From: Iphinoe sp. HA4291-MV1
Lineage (GTDB): Bacteria; Cyanobacteriota; Cyanobacteriia; Cyanobacteriales; Nostocaceae
Direction: 5' to 3'
NCBI GenBank assembly: GCA_019359415.1
Contig: JAHHHH010000003.1
Coordinates: 124,001 to 188,000, forward strand
Length of the DNA stretch: 64,000 nucleotides
Shown piece by piece: positions 1 through 12,000 of this stretch. A program made the translations under genes and the position numbers. How positions within the stretch are numbered: the stretch's first letter is position 1; every line of letters starts with the position of its first letter. Under the pieces are notes generated by a model. It did not search any database, was not told the DNA's origin, and worked only from the letters and a program-made list of their open reading frames with translations.

Positions 1-3000
1 CTAGGTCAAATAAAGCAACCCGTACGAGTGGACCTGATGACAGATTTAATGTTGTTTGCAACTTTGTACCTGCTGCATCAATTGCCTGTTGTTGCAACTG
101 TTGTGACAGCATCGATAAATCAACTTGAGAGAAAGGCACAGATTCGTTGGGACTGGCATAAACTTGCTTGGTACCTGATTCTTCTGGCACAAAACGTAGA
201 CGAAGTGCATCGTGGTGTACAAGCAAATGTTGCACAACCTGCTCTAATAGTACCGGGTCAAGCACTTGTTGTGCCTCTAGCAGAATTGCCTGGTTCCAGT
301 GGTGCTCTTCAAGCAAATTTTGTTCAAAAAACCAGTGTTGGATAGGCACAAGCGGTAGTTCCCCTTGCACTAATCCCTGTTCAGTCAAGACGGTCTGAGT
401 CCTCTTTGCTACCTCTGCTAACTGTGCAATTGTCGGGTATTCAAACAGATGCTGATTGGTAATTCGCAAACCTGCTTTATTGGCTCTAGCAGTAATCTGA
501 ATACTGAGAAGAGAATCACCCCCTATCTCCAAAAAGTTGTCGTAAATGCCTACTTGCTCAATACCAAGGATTTCTTGCCAGATATTGGCAATGGTTTGCT
601 CAACCTCATTTCTGGGAGCAACATAGTTGTTCCGTAAATTTGGTCTTGAGTGGAGTGAGTGTGAATCTATTGGATGTGAATGTTCTCTATTTTGTAAGGA
701 TTCACGCTTAATCCATTGTTGGATTCTAGCTTGTAAATCAGTTGTTGAAATAACTATCTGAGTGATTGCATTTAGGGATAAAACACGTTGAAATACCTCT
801 ACCCCTTCTTGATTTGTCATGAACAATTCAGTTGATATTTCTGGTTTGGCAGCCAGTTCAACTGCTAATTGACTAGTTAACCAATTATCCCAGTTTACAC
901 TAATCCAAGGTGTAGAATTTGTCTGGTTATGCTTAGAAACGAAAGCATCAGCAAAAAAGTGTGCTGCTGGATAAGCCGCCATACCTAAGGCACCCACAAC
1001 AGATGATAAAGAGGATATCAACACACAGAAATCAAGCTCTATCCCTTGCAAAACTTTTTCTAATACAAACAATCCATGTCCATTTGCTTTGAGTTGCTTT
1101 TCACATTCGCTTTTACTAATCTCTTGAATAGTTCTAAATAACTTGATTCCGGCTGCATGGATAACTCCATTCATCTGACCAAAGTGTTTAATTGCCTGAG
1201 TCATTACAGCTTCCATTTGTGCTTCATTGGCAACATCAGCACTTGTCGTCAGAACTTCTGCACCGAGCTTTTCAAGTTCCTGCACTTTTAGTATCTTGCG
1301 GCTCACCTCATCCTGCTCGTCATGAGTCAAAAGCCATTCATTCCATTCGTCTTTTTTGGGAAAAGCTGAAGACCCCATTAGTATCAATTTTGCTTTCACT
1401 GTCTGGGCTAGGTATTCAGCAAGATCAAGACCTATGCCTCCTAGTCCACCAGTGATGAGGTAAACTCCTTCTTCTCTTAACCGAGTTTTGGCAGCAATAC
1501 TTAGTGGCTCATAAGATACGTGTGTAGAATTATTCCATCGGAATGGCTCAAAACTCTGTATCCAGCGATGATGCCCACGGTATGCAACAGCTGAGTCAGA
1601 TGGATTTGCTATTAGCTCTAAAAGAAGTTGGTTTATTAGCTGGTTTTCTTGAACAGTGCTTAAAGAGGAAATGATAACATCAATACTCCGGCAGGTGATG
1701 TTTGGATACTCTTGGGGAATGACCTTACACATTCCTAAGACGGTTGCTTTTTCTGGATTTAACCTTTCAATACCTGTGACGTCGTATGTATCGTTCGTCA
1801 CGATTAAAATATCTATAGGTTGAGTAATATCCTGTTTGCTAAGCGACTGAGCCAGGAATAGTAAACTATAAAAACCCAGAGTCTGACACTGTTCAAAGAA
1901 CTGATTCGGTGATTGTGTCTGCTCGTTTGGTATGAGACTCCATAGATGTGCTACTGCATCTGGAATTTGACCCAGTGCTTGCAATTCTGCAATCAAGGCA
2001 TCATAGTCTTCCGGCTGCTGAGGATTGATAGTATATCTGCGTTCGCTAACTTTGCTAAACTGCTCTCCCTGCAAGACAGTGATGACATCGTGACTTGTAC
2101 CTTCTAGTCGTTGTGCTATTTCCGCGCTCACTCTACCAGTATCAGCAAAGACTAACCAGCATGACTTTTTCTCTACTTGTTCTTCAGACTTGACAGGTTG
2201 GGGTAATATTGAGTGTTTCCAAACTGGAACATAAAACCAGTCTGCAATATTTGGCTTTTTGTGATTTGTTAAGACAGAATCGCTTGTTTGTTTGTTTTGT
2301 TCAATCCAGTAACGCTGGCGCTCAAACGGATACGTTGGTAAGGGGAGTCGGTGACGGCGTTCTGTCGTATAAAAGCCAGACCAATTTACTGCAACTCCGG
2401 ACATCCACAGGTGACCTAAAGTGTTTAGCAAGAACGCTACATCTGAGTGTTCTTCTTTCGGATGACGTAATGAAGAGAGTATGACTTGTTCAGTAACCTG
2501 ATTTGAATGCTGTTTGGCAAAGGTACACAAAGTACGTCCAGGTCCAACTTCCAGTAGGATGCGATTTGGCTCTTGCAGCAGCTGGGAAATTCCTGCACTG
2601 AAACGAACTGTTTGACGTAAATGCCTTGCCCAATAATTAGGATTAGTGGCTTCTTGTGCTGTTATCCAAGTTCCTGTGAGGTTGGAAATAAAAGGAATCT
2701 GGGGAGGATTCAGTTTGACTTTTTTAACTTCTTGGATGAATGACTCCACTATGGGTTCCATCATCACAGAATGAAAAGCACCTGAGGTATGCAGACGGCG
2801 ACACTCTACACCCAATGTAGTGAGTTGCTCATGAAGTGCATCTATGGCTTCATTGCTTCCGGAAACTACGCATACCTTTGGCGCATTGCTCGCAGCTAAA
2901 GATAAGTTTTCATTGAGCAGGGGTTTCACTTGGGCTTCTGCTAGAGAAACAGAGAGCATTGCACCTGTTGGAAGTTGCTGCATCAGTCGCCCACGCAGAG

Positions 3001-4954
3001 CAACCAAAGCTAAAGCGTCTTCCAGGGAAAATACACCAGCAAGGGTTGCTGCTACATATTCTCCGATACTGTGACCAATCATCGCACTAGGAGAAATGCC
3101 CCATGATATCCACAACTGAGCCAGAGCATATTCAATGACAAATAATGCTGGTTGAGTGATGTCTGTCTGTTTCAGTTTTTCTGCTGCTACTTCGACATCA
3201 GAATCACTCGGATAAATCAGCAATGCCAAATCAAACCCCAAGTATGGTCGTACCATAATGGCGCAACGATCTACCCATTCGCGAAATGTCGCCTCAGTTT
3301 GGTAAAGTTCTTTACTCATGTTCACGTACTGAGCACCTTGTCCGGGAAACATGAAGGCGATGGGGCGCTCAATGGGTTCTTGAATGTGAGTGAAAACTCG
3401 TTGAGGAAGTTGCTGGTTTAATGCACTGACTGCATCCTCGGTATTTTGGCAGACCAGTATCCGCCGATGATTGAACTCCCTACGCCCCACTTGCAGTGTA
3501 TAAGCTACATCCGCTAGATTCTCTTGGGGATGCAATGTTAGGTGTTGAGCCAAATTCTGCGTAGCAGTTTCAAGAGCAGACTCGGTTTTAGCAGAGATTA
3601 CTAACAACTGTGATGGACGAGAAGAGCTAGAAGGTGATAGTGTTGGGGCTTCTTCCAAAATGACATGGGCGTTGGTTCCCCCCATTCCTAAAGAACTGAC
3701 ACCAGCACGACGAGGGGTCAGTCCCGCTTTCCATTCGGTTAGTTTTGTATTGACATAAAAGGGACTATTGGCAAAATCTATTTGAGGATTGGGTTGCTCA
3801 AAATTCAAGCTGGGCGGTATTAACTGATGTTTGAGAGCGAGAACAGTTTTGATTAATCCTGCAACTCCAGCGGCTGCATCTAAATGACCGATATTTGTTT
3901 TGACTGAACCAATGGCACAGAAACCCTTTTTCTGTGTACTAGCACGAAAAACTTTGGAAAGCGCTGCAATTTCTATTGGATCGCCTAAAGCTGTCCCAGT
4001 ACCGTGAGCTTCTATATAGTTTATTGTTTCCGGTTCAACTCCTGCAAGCATCTGAGCCTCTGCGATCGCTTGTGCTTGACCATCTATGCTAGGCGCTGTA
4101 AAGCCAACTTTCACAGAACCATCATTATTGATTGCTGCACCTTTGATCACAGCATGAATGTAATCACCATCAGCTAGAGCATCCTCTAGCCGCTTGAGGA
4201 CAACAACTCCTACACCATTACCAATAGTTGTTCCCTGTGCTTTGGCATCAAACGCGTAGCAATGACCATCCGGAGATAATGTTCCTCCTTGTTCGTACAA
4301 ATAACCTGTTTTTTGTGGTACATGGATTGAAACCCCACCTGCTAGCGCCATATCACATTGGTAATTTAGTAAACTTTGGCAAGCGAGTGTGATGGCGACT
4401 AATGAGGTCGAACAAGCCGTTTGAACTGTAAGACTTGGTCCAGTGAGATTTAATTTATAAGAAACACGGGTAGTCAGAAAATCTTTATCGTTACCAATTA
4501 ATTTCTGGTAGCATTTCGCTGACCCCACGTGGTCATTATTTAAATCAAAAGGTAAATAGTTATTCAGACTAGCACCACCGTAAACTCCAATGCGACTTTC
4601 ACATTTAGTGGAGTCATAACCTGCACTTTCCAAGGCAACACACGCACATTCCAAGAAGAGACGCTGTTGTGGGTCTGTTGCTTCAGCTTCTTTAGGGTTA
4701 ATGTCAAAGAATGAAGCATCAAATAAATCAATATCTTCTAATACACCACCCGCTCCTACATAATTAGAATCCTTCAGTAAAGATGGATTTATGCCTGCTG
4801 ATATTAACTCTTCATCTGTGAAGACAGAAATTGATTCCACCCCGGAGCGCAAATTCTGCCAAAATTCTTCAAGATTTTTGGCTCCTGGAAAACGTCCTGC
4901 TATACCTATGATGGCTATTCCTTCTACTGATTCGTATCCTTCTGTACTACCCAT
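1..4954 (-). CDS. Type I polyketide synthase, KS-AT-KR-ACP plus start of a C/E-superfamily domain (3' end outside window)
   Basis: The reading frame is open for about 1651 codons from the ATG at 4954 and leaves the window at base 1, so the C-terminus is missing. Domains in order: ketosynthase with active Cys in TACSTSL (about residue 181), EAHGTGT and KTNIGHLDAAAG; acyltransferase with GHSIGE (Ser about 629) and GAFHS, which suggests malonyl-CoA; ketoreductase with GGLGGIG (about 1167) and Tyr about 1328 in AAYPAAHFF, where the usual Asn four residues on is His; carrier domain with GGDSL (Ser about 1481). After it begins a domain with PIQHWFFEQ and HHDALR, typical of epimerisation-like or condensation domains. 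No DH or ER is visible, so the product should be a beta-hydroxy extension. It is third in a co-directional set after the NRPS and the dioxygenase (164-bp gap) and probably extends the aminoacyl chain from the NRPS. A lipopeptide pathway is inferred. Confidence 0.93.
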   Translation of the reverse strand, partial: MGSTEGYESVEGIAIIGIAGRFPGAKNLEEFWQNLRSGVESISVFTDEELISAGINPSLLKDSNYVGAGGVLEDIDLFDASFFDINPKEAEATDPQQRLFLECACVALESAGYDSTKCESRIGVYGGASLNNYLPFDLNNDHVGSAKCYQKLIGNDKDFLTTRVSYKLNLTGPSLTVQTACSTSLVAITLACQSLLNYQCDMALAGGVSIHVPQKTGYLYEQGGTLSPDGHCYAFDAKAQGTTIGNGVGVVVLKRLEDALADGDYIHAVIKGAAINNDGSVKVGFTAPSIDGQAQAIAEAQMLAGVEPETINYIEAHGTGTALGDPIEIAALSKVFRASTQKKGFCAIGSVKTNIGHLDAAAGVAGLIKTVLALKHQLIPPSLNFEQPNPQIDFANSPFYVNTKLTEWKAGLTPRRAGVSSLGMGGTNAHVILEEAPTLSPSSSSRPSQLLVISAKTESALETATQNLAQHLTLHPQENLADVAYTLQVGRREFNHRRILVCQNTEDAVSALNQQLPQRVFTHIQEPIERPIAFMFPGQGAQYVNMSKELYQTEATFREWVDRCAIMVRPYLGFDLALLIYPSDSDVEVAAEKLKQTDITQPALFVIEYALAQLWISWGISPSAMIGHSIGEYVAATLAGVFSLEDALALVALRGRLMQQLPTGAMLSVSLAEAQVKPLLNENLSLAASNAPKVCVVSGSNEAIDALHEQLTTLGVECRRLHTSGAFHSVMMEPIVESFIQEVKKVKLNPPQIPFISNLTGTWITAQEATNPNYWARHLRQTVRFSAGISQLLQEPNRILLEVGPGRTLCTFAKQHSNQVTEQVILSSLRHPKEEHSDVAFLLNTLGHLWMSGVAVNWSGFYTTERRHRLPLPTYPFERQRYWIEQNKQTSDSVLTNHKKPNIADWFYVPVWKHSILPQPVKSEEQVEKKSCWLVFADTGRVSAEIAQRLEGTSHDVITVLQGEQFSKVSERRYTINPQQPEDYDALIAELQALGQIPDAVAHLWSLIPNEQTQSPNQFFEQCQTLGFYSLLFLAQSLSKQDITQPIDILIVTNDTYDVTGIERLNPEKATVLGMCKVIPQEYPNITCRSIDVIISSLSTVQENQLINQLLLELIANPSDSAVAYRGHHRWIQSFEPFRWNNSTHVSYEPLSIAAKTRLREEGVYLITGGLGGIGLDLAEYLAQTVKAKLILMGSSAFPKKDEWNEWLLTHDEQDEVSRKILKVQELEKLGAEVLTTSADVANEAQMEAVMTQAIKHFGQMNGVIHAAGIKLFRTIQEISKSECEKQLKANGHGLFVLEKVLQGIELDFCVLISSLSSVVGALGMAAYPAAHFFADAFVSKHNQTNSTPWISVNWDNWLTSQLAVELAAKPEISTELFMTNQEGVEVFQRVLSLNAITQIVISTTDLQARIQQWIKRESLQNREHSHPIDSHSLHSRPNLRNNYVAPRNEVEQTIANIWQEILGIEQVGIYDNFLEIGGDSLLSIQITARANKAGLRITNQHLFEYPTIAQLAEVAKRTQTVLTEQGLVQGELPLVPIQHWFFEQNLLEEHHWNQAILLEAQQVLDPVLLEQVVQHLLVHHDALRLRFVPEESGTKQVYASPNESVPFSQVDLSMLSQQLQQQAIDAAGTKLQTTLNLSSGPLVRVALFDL

Positions 4955-5118
4955 GGTTTTCTTTTGCGGGTTGTTAAAATTAATATTTTTTGGGGTTAAG
5001 TATATTTTTCTCTGTCTCTTTAATTTGGTTCTTTGTTAGCAAGCGATATCTATTCTGATAGAGTATTTTTGCTAGTCTAAATCCATTTATATCAAAGATT
5101 GCTTTGTCAATTATGATA

Positions 5119-5988
5119 TTAGTCCTTAAGATAACTGAGCAGAGAAAAAATTCGCCGTCGAGTATCAGTAAATGACCTGCGACCATGTAAAAACCTGGAA
5201 TTATCAATCATGACTAAATCACCTGGTTGCCACGTTATCACCTCAGTTAACCTGTTCATCACTTCCTGGATTTGGTTGATAACTGCTACAGGAATCGGTG
5301 AACCGTCTTCAAAAGTTACCATTCCTCTTGGATTTTTGTACTCTGAAATGAGGCTGTTGGCAAATGCGTCTTGATTACCATACTTGGTTTTGACCACAGC
5401 TGAGCAAACATATTCTAGAGAAACTGATTGATCTGAGTTTATTTGGTAATTGACACCTTTAAGATTGTCCAGCGTTCGCTTGACATCAGCTATAGTAGAA
5501 CCTGACCCTAAAAAGCGCTTCCAATCAGCTGCAGGAAATTTTTGAACAAATCTGATTTTCTGAGAAATAAATAGCTGTTTGAGATCTTCACTCAATTCTT
5601 CCCATACTCGCCCACCATCCCAGATTAAAGTTTCACCACCTTGGGAAGCTGGTACAGCACAGCAAAACCACACAACATCGGGACTAAAGGGAGAATTAGC
5701 ATTTTCACAGTGGGGACTCACATAATGCATTCCTGGATCTACTAAGGTGACAAACCTATTTTTCAAATTGACGATAGGTCTGTCTTTATCTAGAACAAAT
5801 CTAGAACTAAATTGTTCAGCAAACGCTTGCATTTGTTCATTGTTGACACTAAAACCTCGGAACAGAAGAAGTCCATATGACTTAAACAGTTCTATAGTAG
5901 TTGGAACTGGCAGTTGAAGAATATTTAGACAATTCTCACTTTGTATTATTTTAAGACTACCTAGTTTTATAGAGTCAGTTACTATCAT
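5119..5988 (-). CDS. TauD/TfdA-type Fe(II)/2-oxoglutarate-dependent dioxygenase (first copy)
   Basis: A 289-residue protein of the TauD/TfdA fold. The metal site is visible as H93-C-E95 in SPHCENA and a distal His268 in FLHGRR, followed by Arg residues in the 2-oxoglutarate site region. An acidic second ligand (HxE) fits a hydroxylase; halogenases of this fold have Ala or Gly there. It lies between the NRPS and PKS genes in the same direction, so it most likely hydroxylates a carrier-bound residue or the finished peptide. Stand-alone relatives in siderophore pathways hydroxylate Asp at the beta carbon; that substrate is inference here. The sequence upstream of the start (TTTTGGAGT then ATG about 12 nt later) closely resembles that of the second copy at 19892. 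The two proteins share long matching blocks such as WFCCAVPA and VWEELSE. Confidence 0.9.
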   Translation of the reverse strand: MIVTDSIKLGSLKIIQSENCLNILQLPVPTTIELFKSYGLLLFRGFSVNNEQMQAFAEQFSSRFVLDKDRPIVNLKNRFVTLVDPGMHYVSPHCENANSPFSPDVVWFCCAVPASQGGETLIWDGGRVWEELSEDLKQLFISQKIRFVQKFPAADWKRFLGSGSTIADVKRTLDNLKGVNYQINSDQSVSLEYVCSAVVKTKYGNQDAFANSLISEYKNPRGMVTFEDGSPIPVAVINQIQEVMNRLTEVITWQPGDLVMIDNSRFLHGRRSFTDTRRRIFSLLSYLKD

Positions 5989-6015
5989 TATAATTGCACT
6001 CCAAAAATTTCACTT

Positions 6016-9000
6016 TCAACGATCTGTTTTTCTAGATAACTTCATCAATTGTTTTTGTTGTTTCAATGCATCTATTTGCTTCTGAGTCCGATCTCGCGTC
6101 TCCTGAAAATAAGTCACATTCTCTGGTTTCTGACTTAAATATTTTCCCAAAGAATTTATAGTTGGATGTTGAAACAGTTCCACAATTGGTAAATTTAGGT
6201 TAAAAATTTCCCGTAGTTTGTTATTGACCTGAACCATCAACAATGAATGACCGCCGAGATCAAAGAAATTATCATTTACGCCCACCTTTTCTAGATGCAG
6301 CACTTCTTGCCAAATCTTCGCGATGCTTTGTTCCACCTCTGAGCGAGGAGGTTCGTAAGCTGCTGCTAACTCCGGACGCAAGCCCTCAGTTATAGGCAAT
6401 GCACGGCGATTCACTTTCCCGTTGGGCAAGAGCGGTAATGTATCGAGTAGTACGAAAGTAGATGGTATCATGTACTCAGGCAGTTGTTTTCTAAGACTGT
6501 CGCGTACATCATCAACCAATTGCTTCGGACTGTTCCAAGTTAGTTTTGGTTCACACTTTGTCGCTTCTAGATGTTGTTTATGATTGTTGAGTTGACGTAC
6601 TGCATAGACATTATAAAGCCCTGTTTCTGCCAACAAGTTGTCCTGTTCAACCGTCACACGATATCCTCGCTGTTCTAGCAAGTTTGTCAATTTTTGCAAT
6701 CGTCCCTGTGTATCGTGAACCTCGACCACAATCTGCCGAATTTTATGCCAGTCTTCTTCTTGAATTCCTGCTAAAACCTCTAATTCACTTTTTTCAACAT
6801 CTACCTTCAATAAATCAATCTGCTCAATCCGATTTTCCCGGATTGTCTCTGAGAGAGTTCTAAGTTGACAATTGACTCGTTCGCTAGTTAAGCGAGCATC
6901 TAGCAACTCATCAATCATTTCCTTTGATAAAGTGGTATCGCTGTGAGGATCTGATTGCTGATTTAGCAAAAACGATTTCACAACCGCGCGTTCTTCTTCT
7001 CCATCAACAAAGCGACCAGAAATAAGTGAGAGTTGGGGATAGTAGGTAAACGTTTCTGTCCTTGAATCGTTTGCAAGTCCACAATTAAATAGCTTGACGT
7101 TTAAGCCGTAGAGTGATGTGTTAATGCGTAAAGCCTCAAAAATTTGAGGAATTGGTTCAAAAGCGTAAATGATAGAATTTGGGTACTTTTGACCAATAAA
7201 AAGACTAAACAGACCGATGTTTGCGCCAACATCGAAGATGCAATCACCATCTGCAAGGGTGATACCGTGCCGCAAATATACCTGCTCTGCAAAAATTTCT
7301 TGGTATGAGAACTTTGTTTCCTGCTTGTTCAGGTATGCAACCGCCATGCCATTCGATAATTCATACCAAGACTGGTCACAGAGCAAACCTTCTCTTTCAA
7401 ATTTAAGAATTTGCCGCACAGCAAACGCTTGCTTTGAATCTGGTACTAAGTAGGTTATGAGACGCTGATCCCTAGATTCGTCTTCTTGCAGTATGGTAGT
7501 TGCTACTTGTACACCTGGGTGTTGATTTAGAACTGCCTCAATTTCTCCCAGTTCGATGCGCAAGCCCCGAATTTTGACTTGATGGTCAATTCTTCCTAAA
7601 AATTCGATGTTTCCATCGCCACGGTAACGTGCTAAATCTCCTGTCTTGTACAGGCGTTCTTCAGGCGCAAAAGGACTAGGAATAAACTTTTCGTTGGTTA
7701 GCTCAGGTCGATTTAAATAACCTCGCGCCAATCCTACACCGCCAATATGTAACTCGCCTGGAACTCCAATGGGAACAAGGTGCAGATGCCGATCCAGTAT
7801 ATATATTTGCGTATTAGCAATTGGACGACCAATAGGAACAATTTGCTGATTACTATAGCGCTGACAATTCCAAAAGGTGACATCAATAGCTGCTTCTGTT
7901 GGTCCATAAAGATTGTGCAGTTGTGCATTTAGACGAGTAAAGAATTTTTCTTGAAGCTCAAAAGAAAGTGCTTCACCACTACAGATAACTCGTTTGAGAC
8001 TACTGCACTTGGACAGTCCCGGCTCCTCTAGAAACACTTGCAGCATTGAGGGGACAAAGTGAAGTGTGGTAATTTGCTCTTTAGCAATCAGTTCGACAAG
8101 ATAGGCGCTATCTTGATGACCTCCTGGCTTAGCTAAAACTAGTTGTGCACCCGTAAACAAGGGCCAGAAGAATTCCCAAACTGAGACATCAAAACTGAAA
8201 GGAGTCTTTTGCAAAACTCGGTCTGATGCTGTTAATTGATAAGCATCTTGCATCCAAAGCAAGCGATTGCTTAAACCTTGGTGAGAGTTCATAACCCCCT
8301 TGGGTTTTCCTGTGGAACCAGAGGTATAAATAACGTAAGCAACGTTTTCTGGTTGAACTCTACTAACGGGATTTTCTTGGCTTTGATTAGCGATGAAAGC
8401 TTGACTATCAGAGTCTAAGCAGATAACTTGAGCTTTGTGTTGCGGTAGTTCCTTGACTAGACTTTGTTGTGTTAATAGCATTGACACTTGAGCATCTGCC
8501 AACATGAACGCTAAACGTTCTTCAGGATATGTATGATCCAATGGCAAATAAGCTCCACCAGCTTTCAGAATACCTAATATCCCGATTATCATCTCTGGTG
8601 AACGCTCCATGCAAATACCGACAAGCACTTCTGGTTTTACACCTAACTTTTGCAGGTAGTGAGCTAGTTGATTTGCCCATGCGTTTAGCTGCTGGTAGGT
8701 TAATTGCTGGTTTTCAAAAACCACTGCAATCGCATTTGGTGTTCGTTCTACCTGCGCCTCAAACAACTGATGGATGCACAAATCTCTGGGGTAATCAACT
8801 TGAGTGTCATTCCACTTCACAAGCATTATTTGACGTTCTAGCTCTGTCAACAACGGCAAGTCCAAGAGATTCTGCTCAGGATCGGTAACTATACCTTCAA
8901 GCATTGTCTGGAAATGTCCCAGCATCCGAGTTATTGTATCAGCATTAAACAAATCTGTGTTGTACTCAGCAGTTGCAACTAATCCTTGTTGGGAGTCTTC

Positions 9001-12000
9001 CATGAACAGAGTCAGGTCGAACTTAGCCGTACCAGTGTAACCTTCCTGAGCAGTTATCGATATATGTGATAAGTTTGGAGTTGGCAGTGGAACATTCTGG
9101 AGAACAAACGCGACTTGAAAGAGTGGGTTATAGCTGAGGTCACGCTCTGGTTGTAGTTCTTCGACTAACTTCTCAAAAGGTAAGTCTTGATGAACATAGG
9201 CACCTAAAGCTGTGGACTTTACCCGCAAGAGTAACTCTCTGAAACTGGGTTCACCATCAAGGTTAGTACGCAGTACCAAAACATTGACAAAGAATCCTAT
9301 TAATGCTTCTATTTCGGCTCGATTACGACTGGCTATGGGAGAACCCACTAGGATATCTGTCTGTCCTGTATAGCGGTAAAGTAAAGCTTTGAACGCCGCA
9401 AGCATTGTCATAAACAAGGTAACGCCTTCTTGATGACTTAGCTTTTTCAGTGCTTTTGTCAAAGTTTCAGATAGGACTAATTTAGCTTGAGCGCCTTTGA
9501 AGGTTTGAACTGGAGAGCGCGGACGGTCAGTAGGTAGGTTTAATACAGGTAAGGAGCCGCTTAACTGCTGCTTCCAATATGCAAGTTGAGATTGGATGCA
9601 CTCACTTTGTAACCACTGCTGCTGCCAATATGCAAAATCTATATACTGGACAGGTAATTCTGGAAGTGGCGACGGTTTTCCACCAGAGAATGCTTCATAT
9701 AGTGCTGCTAGTTCCTTGATGAGAACTCCTATAGACCAACCATCTGCAATAATATGATGCAGCGTCAGAAGTAGTCTGTACTCTTGTTGGGCTAAACGCA
9801 GAAGCTTTGCACACCAGAGCGGTTCGCTTGACAGGTCGAAGGACTGTTGAGCTAATTGAGTGGATAGACGTTGCACTTGTTTTGTGCGTTCGTTCTCTGA
9901 CAATTCTCGTAAATCTTCAACAGGTAAGCTTAGGGATGCAGCTGGCTTAATAACCTGAACGGGTTTACCTTCAGTGACTATAAAGTTTGTCCGTAAGGTG
10001 TCATGGCGTCTGATAATTTCGTTGAGACTTTGCTCTAATGCTGCTACATTTACATGCCCTGTTAAATTAATAATGATAGGAATGTTATATACACCCAACT
10101 TAGGAGCTAGTTGATTGATAAACCACAGTCGCTGCTGTGCAAAAGATAGAGGATGGACAGACGTTGTTTTCACAACTGGACTGAGAGACACTGACGATTG
10201 AGAAACCGCAATTGTCAGTTCAGCAATTATTTTGGTCACCAGTCCTTGCAAACTCAAGCCTTCAAAAAAATCAGCTATAGATACGGTAACTTCCAGGTCT
10301 ACCTCAATTTGGTTTTTTAACTCAAAAACTTTTATAGAATCAAGTCCCAAGGAGCTTAATGGCTGTTGAGGGTTGATTTCATCCGGCGGAATTGAAAGCA
10401 CCAGTGCTATCTTCTGTTGAAGATAAGACTCTAACAGCGGTTGACACTCTCGTGGAGTGAGCGCTAAAAGAGCTTCACGCTGCAACTTATTTTCGTTTCC
10501 TTCAATATCAGCAGTTTTCTGAATGCTACTACCTACGACTTCTAGCTTACCTGCCAGAAAATCGGCTTTCGTTGCACGGCGCTGAATTTTGCCACTGGAG
10601 GTTTTGGAAATTGTACCAGCTTTGATAAGAATCACTCCATAGACTTGCACCTCATGTTCTTCTGCAACCGCCTGACGAATTGCTGCTGTAACTTCATCAA
10701 TATTCGGTTTGGCACGAAACTCTAACTCTTGAACCACAACCAATCGTTCTTCATTCTCTACCTCAACCGAGAAAGCTGCACCACTACCAGAACGCAGTGA
10801 TGAATGGCTGCATTCTGCAGTTAATTCTATGTCTTGTGGATAAAGGTTGCGACCATGGATAATGATTAAATCTTTGGCTCGACCTGTGATAAAGAGTTCT
10901 CCGTTGTGTAAAAAGCCTAAGTCACCAGTGCGTAGAAATGGTCCCTCCCCTGTATCTTTAAGGTAGGTGTGAAATGTTTGCTCTGTTTCAAGAAGACGAT
11001 TCCAATAACCTTGACCTACACTTGGACCAGATACCCAGATTTCTCCAACTTCATCTGGTGAAGAGCGAGTTAATGTTTCGGGATTGACAATGACAGCCTT
11101 CTGTTGAGGAATGGTTTGACCGCAACTGACAAAGGTTTGGATATCTTTGCTTTGGGCACTTACTTCAACTATCTGGTTCTGTGAAAATGCAAATTTCTCT
11201 ACAGTTCTTACTTGCGGTAAGGCTGTCTTGATCCCACCAGAAACCATCAGTGTTGCTTCCGCCATGCCGTAACAGGGATAAAATGCTTCAGGGTGAAAGC
11301 CACATTCACCAAAGACTCTTGCAAACCGCTCTAAAGTATCGTGCCAGACTGGTTCAGCACCGTTAAATGCAACACTCCAACTACTTAAGTCGAGAGTTTC
11401 TTTTTGTTGTTGGGTAATTCTTTGAATACACTGTTCATAAGCAAAGTTGGGACCACCGCTCGTGGTGCCTTTATAATGAGAAATTGCCTGCAACCAGCGG
11501 TAAGGTCGTTGCAGAAAAGACTCTGGGGACATTAAGATGCAACCAAACCCGCCATACAAAGGTTGCAAAATGCCACCAATCAACCCCATATCATGGTAAA
11601 TAGGTAGCCAAGAGATAAATACACTGCTGGAAGAATGTTCCATGAGTTGGTAAGTCACGGCGGTGTTGTGCAGCAAGTTGCCATGACTAAGCATGACACC
11701 TTTGGGTGTCCCTGTAGAACCAGATGTGTATTGCAAGAACGCGAGGGTATCTGCATTGATTTCAGCTTGTTGCCAAGAATCTTCTAAACCCTGTGCCAGG
11801 TTGTCGGTAGTTAGCCAACGAATATTTCCCTCTGTTGTTTGTTGTGTGAGTATCGATTGTAATGTGGGGAGCATCGCCGTTGTGGTGAGAGCGACGCTTG
11901 CCTGTGCATCTGCGATAATGGCTTGGATTCTCGGTGTTTTGCGCCTATTGCGAGGTGGATAAGCTGGAACCGCCACAATAGACGCGTAAAGACAACCAAA

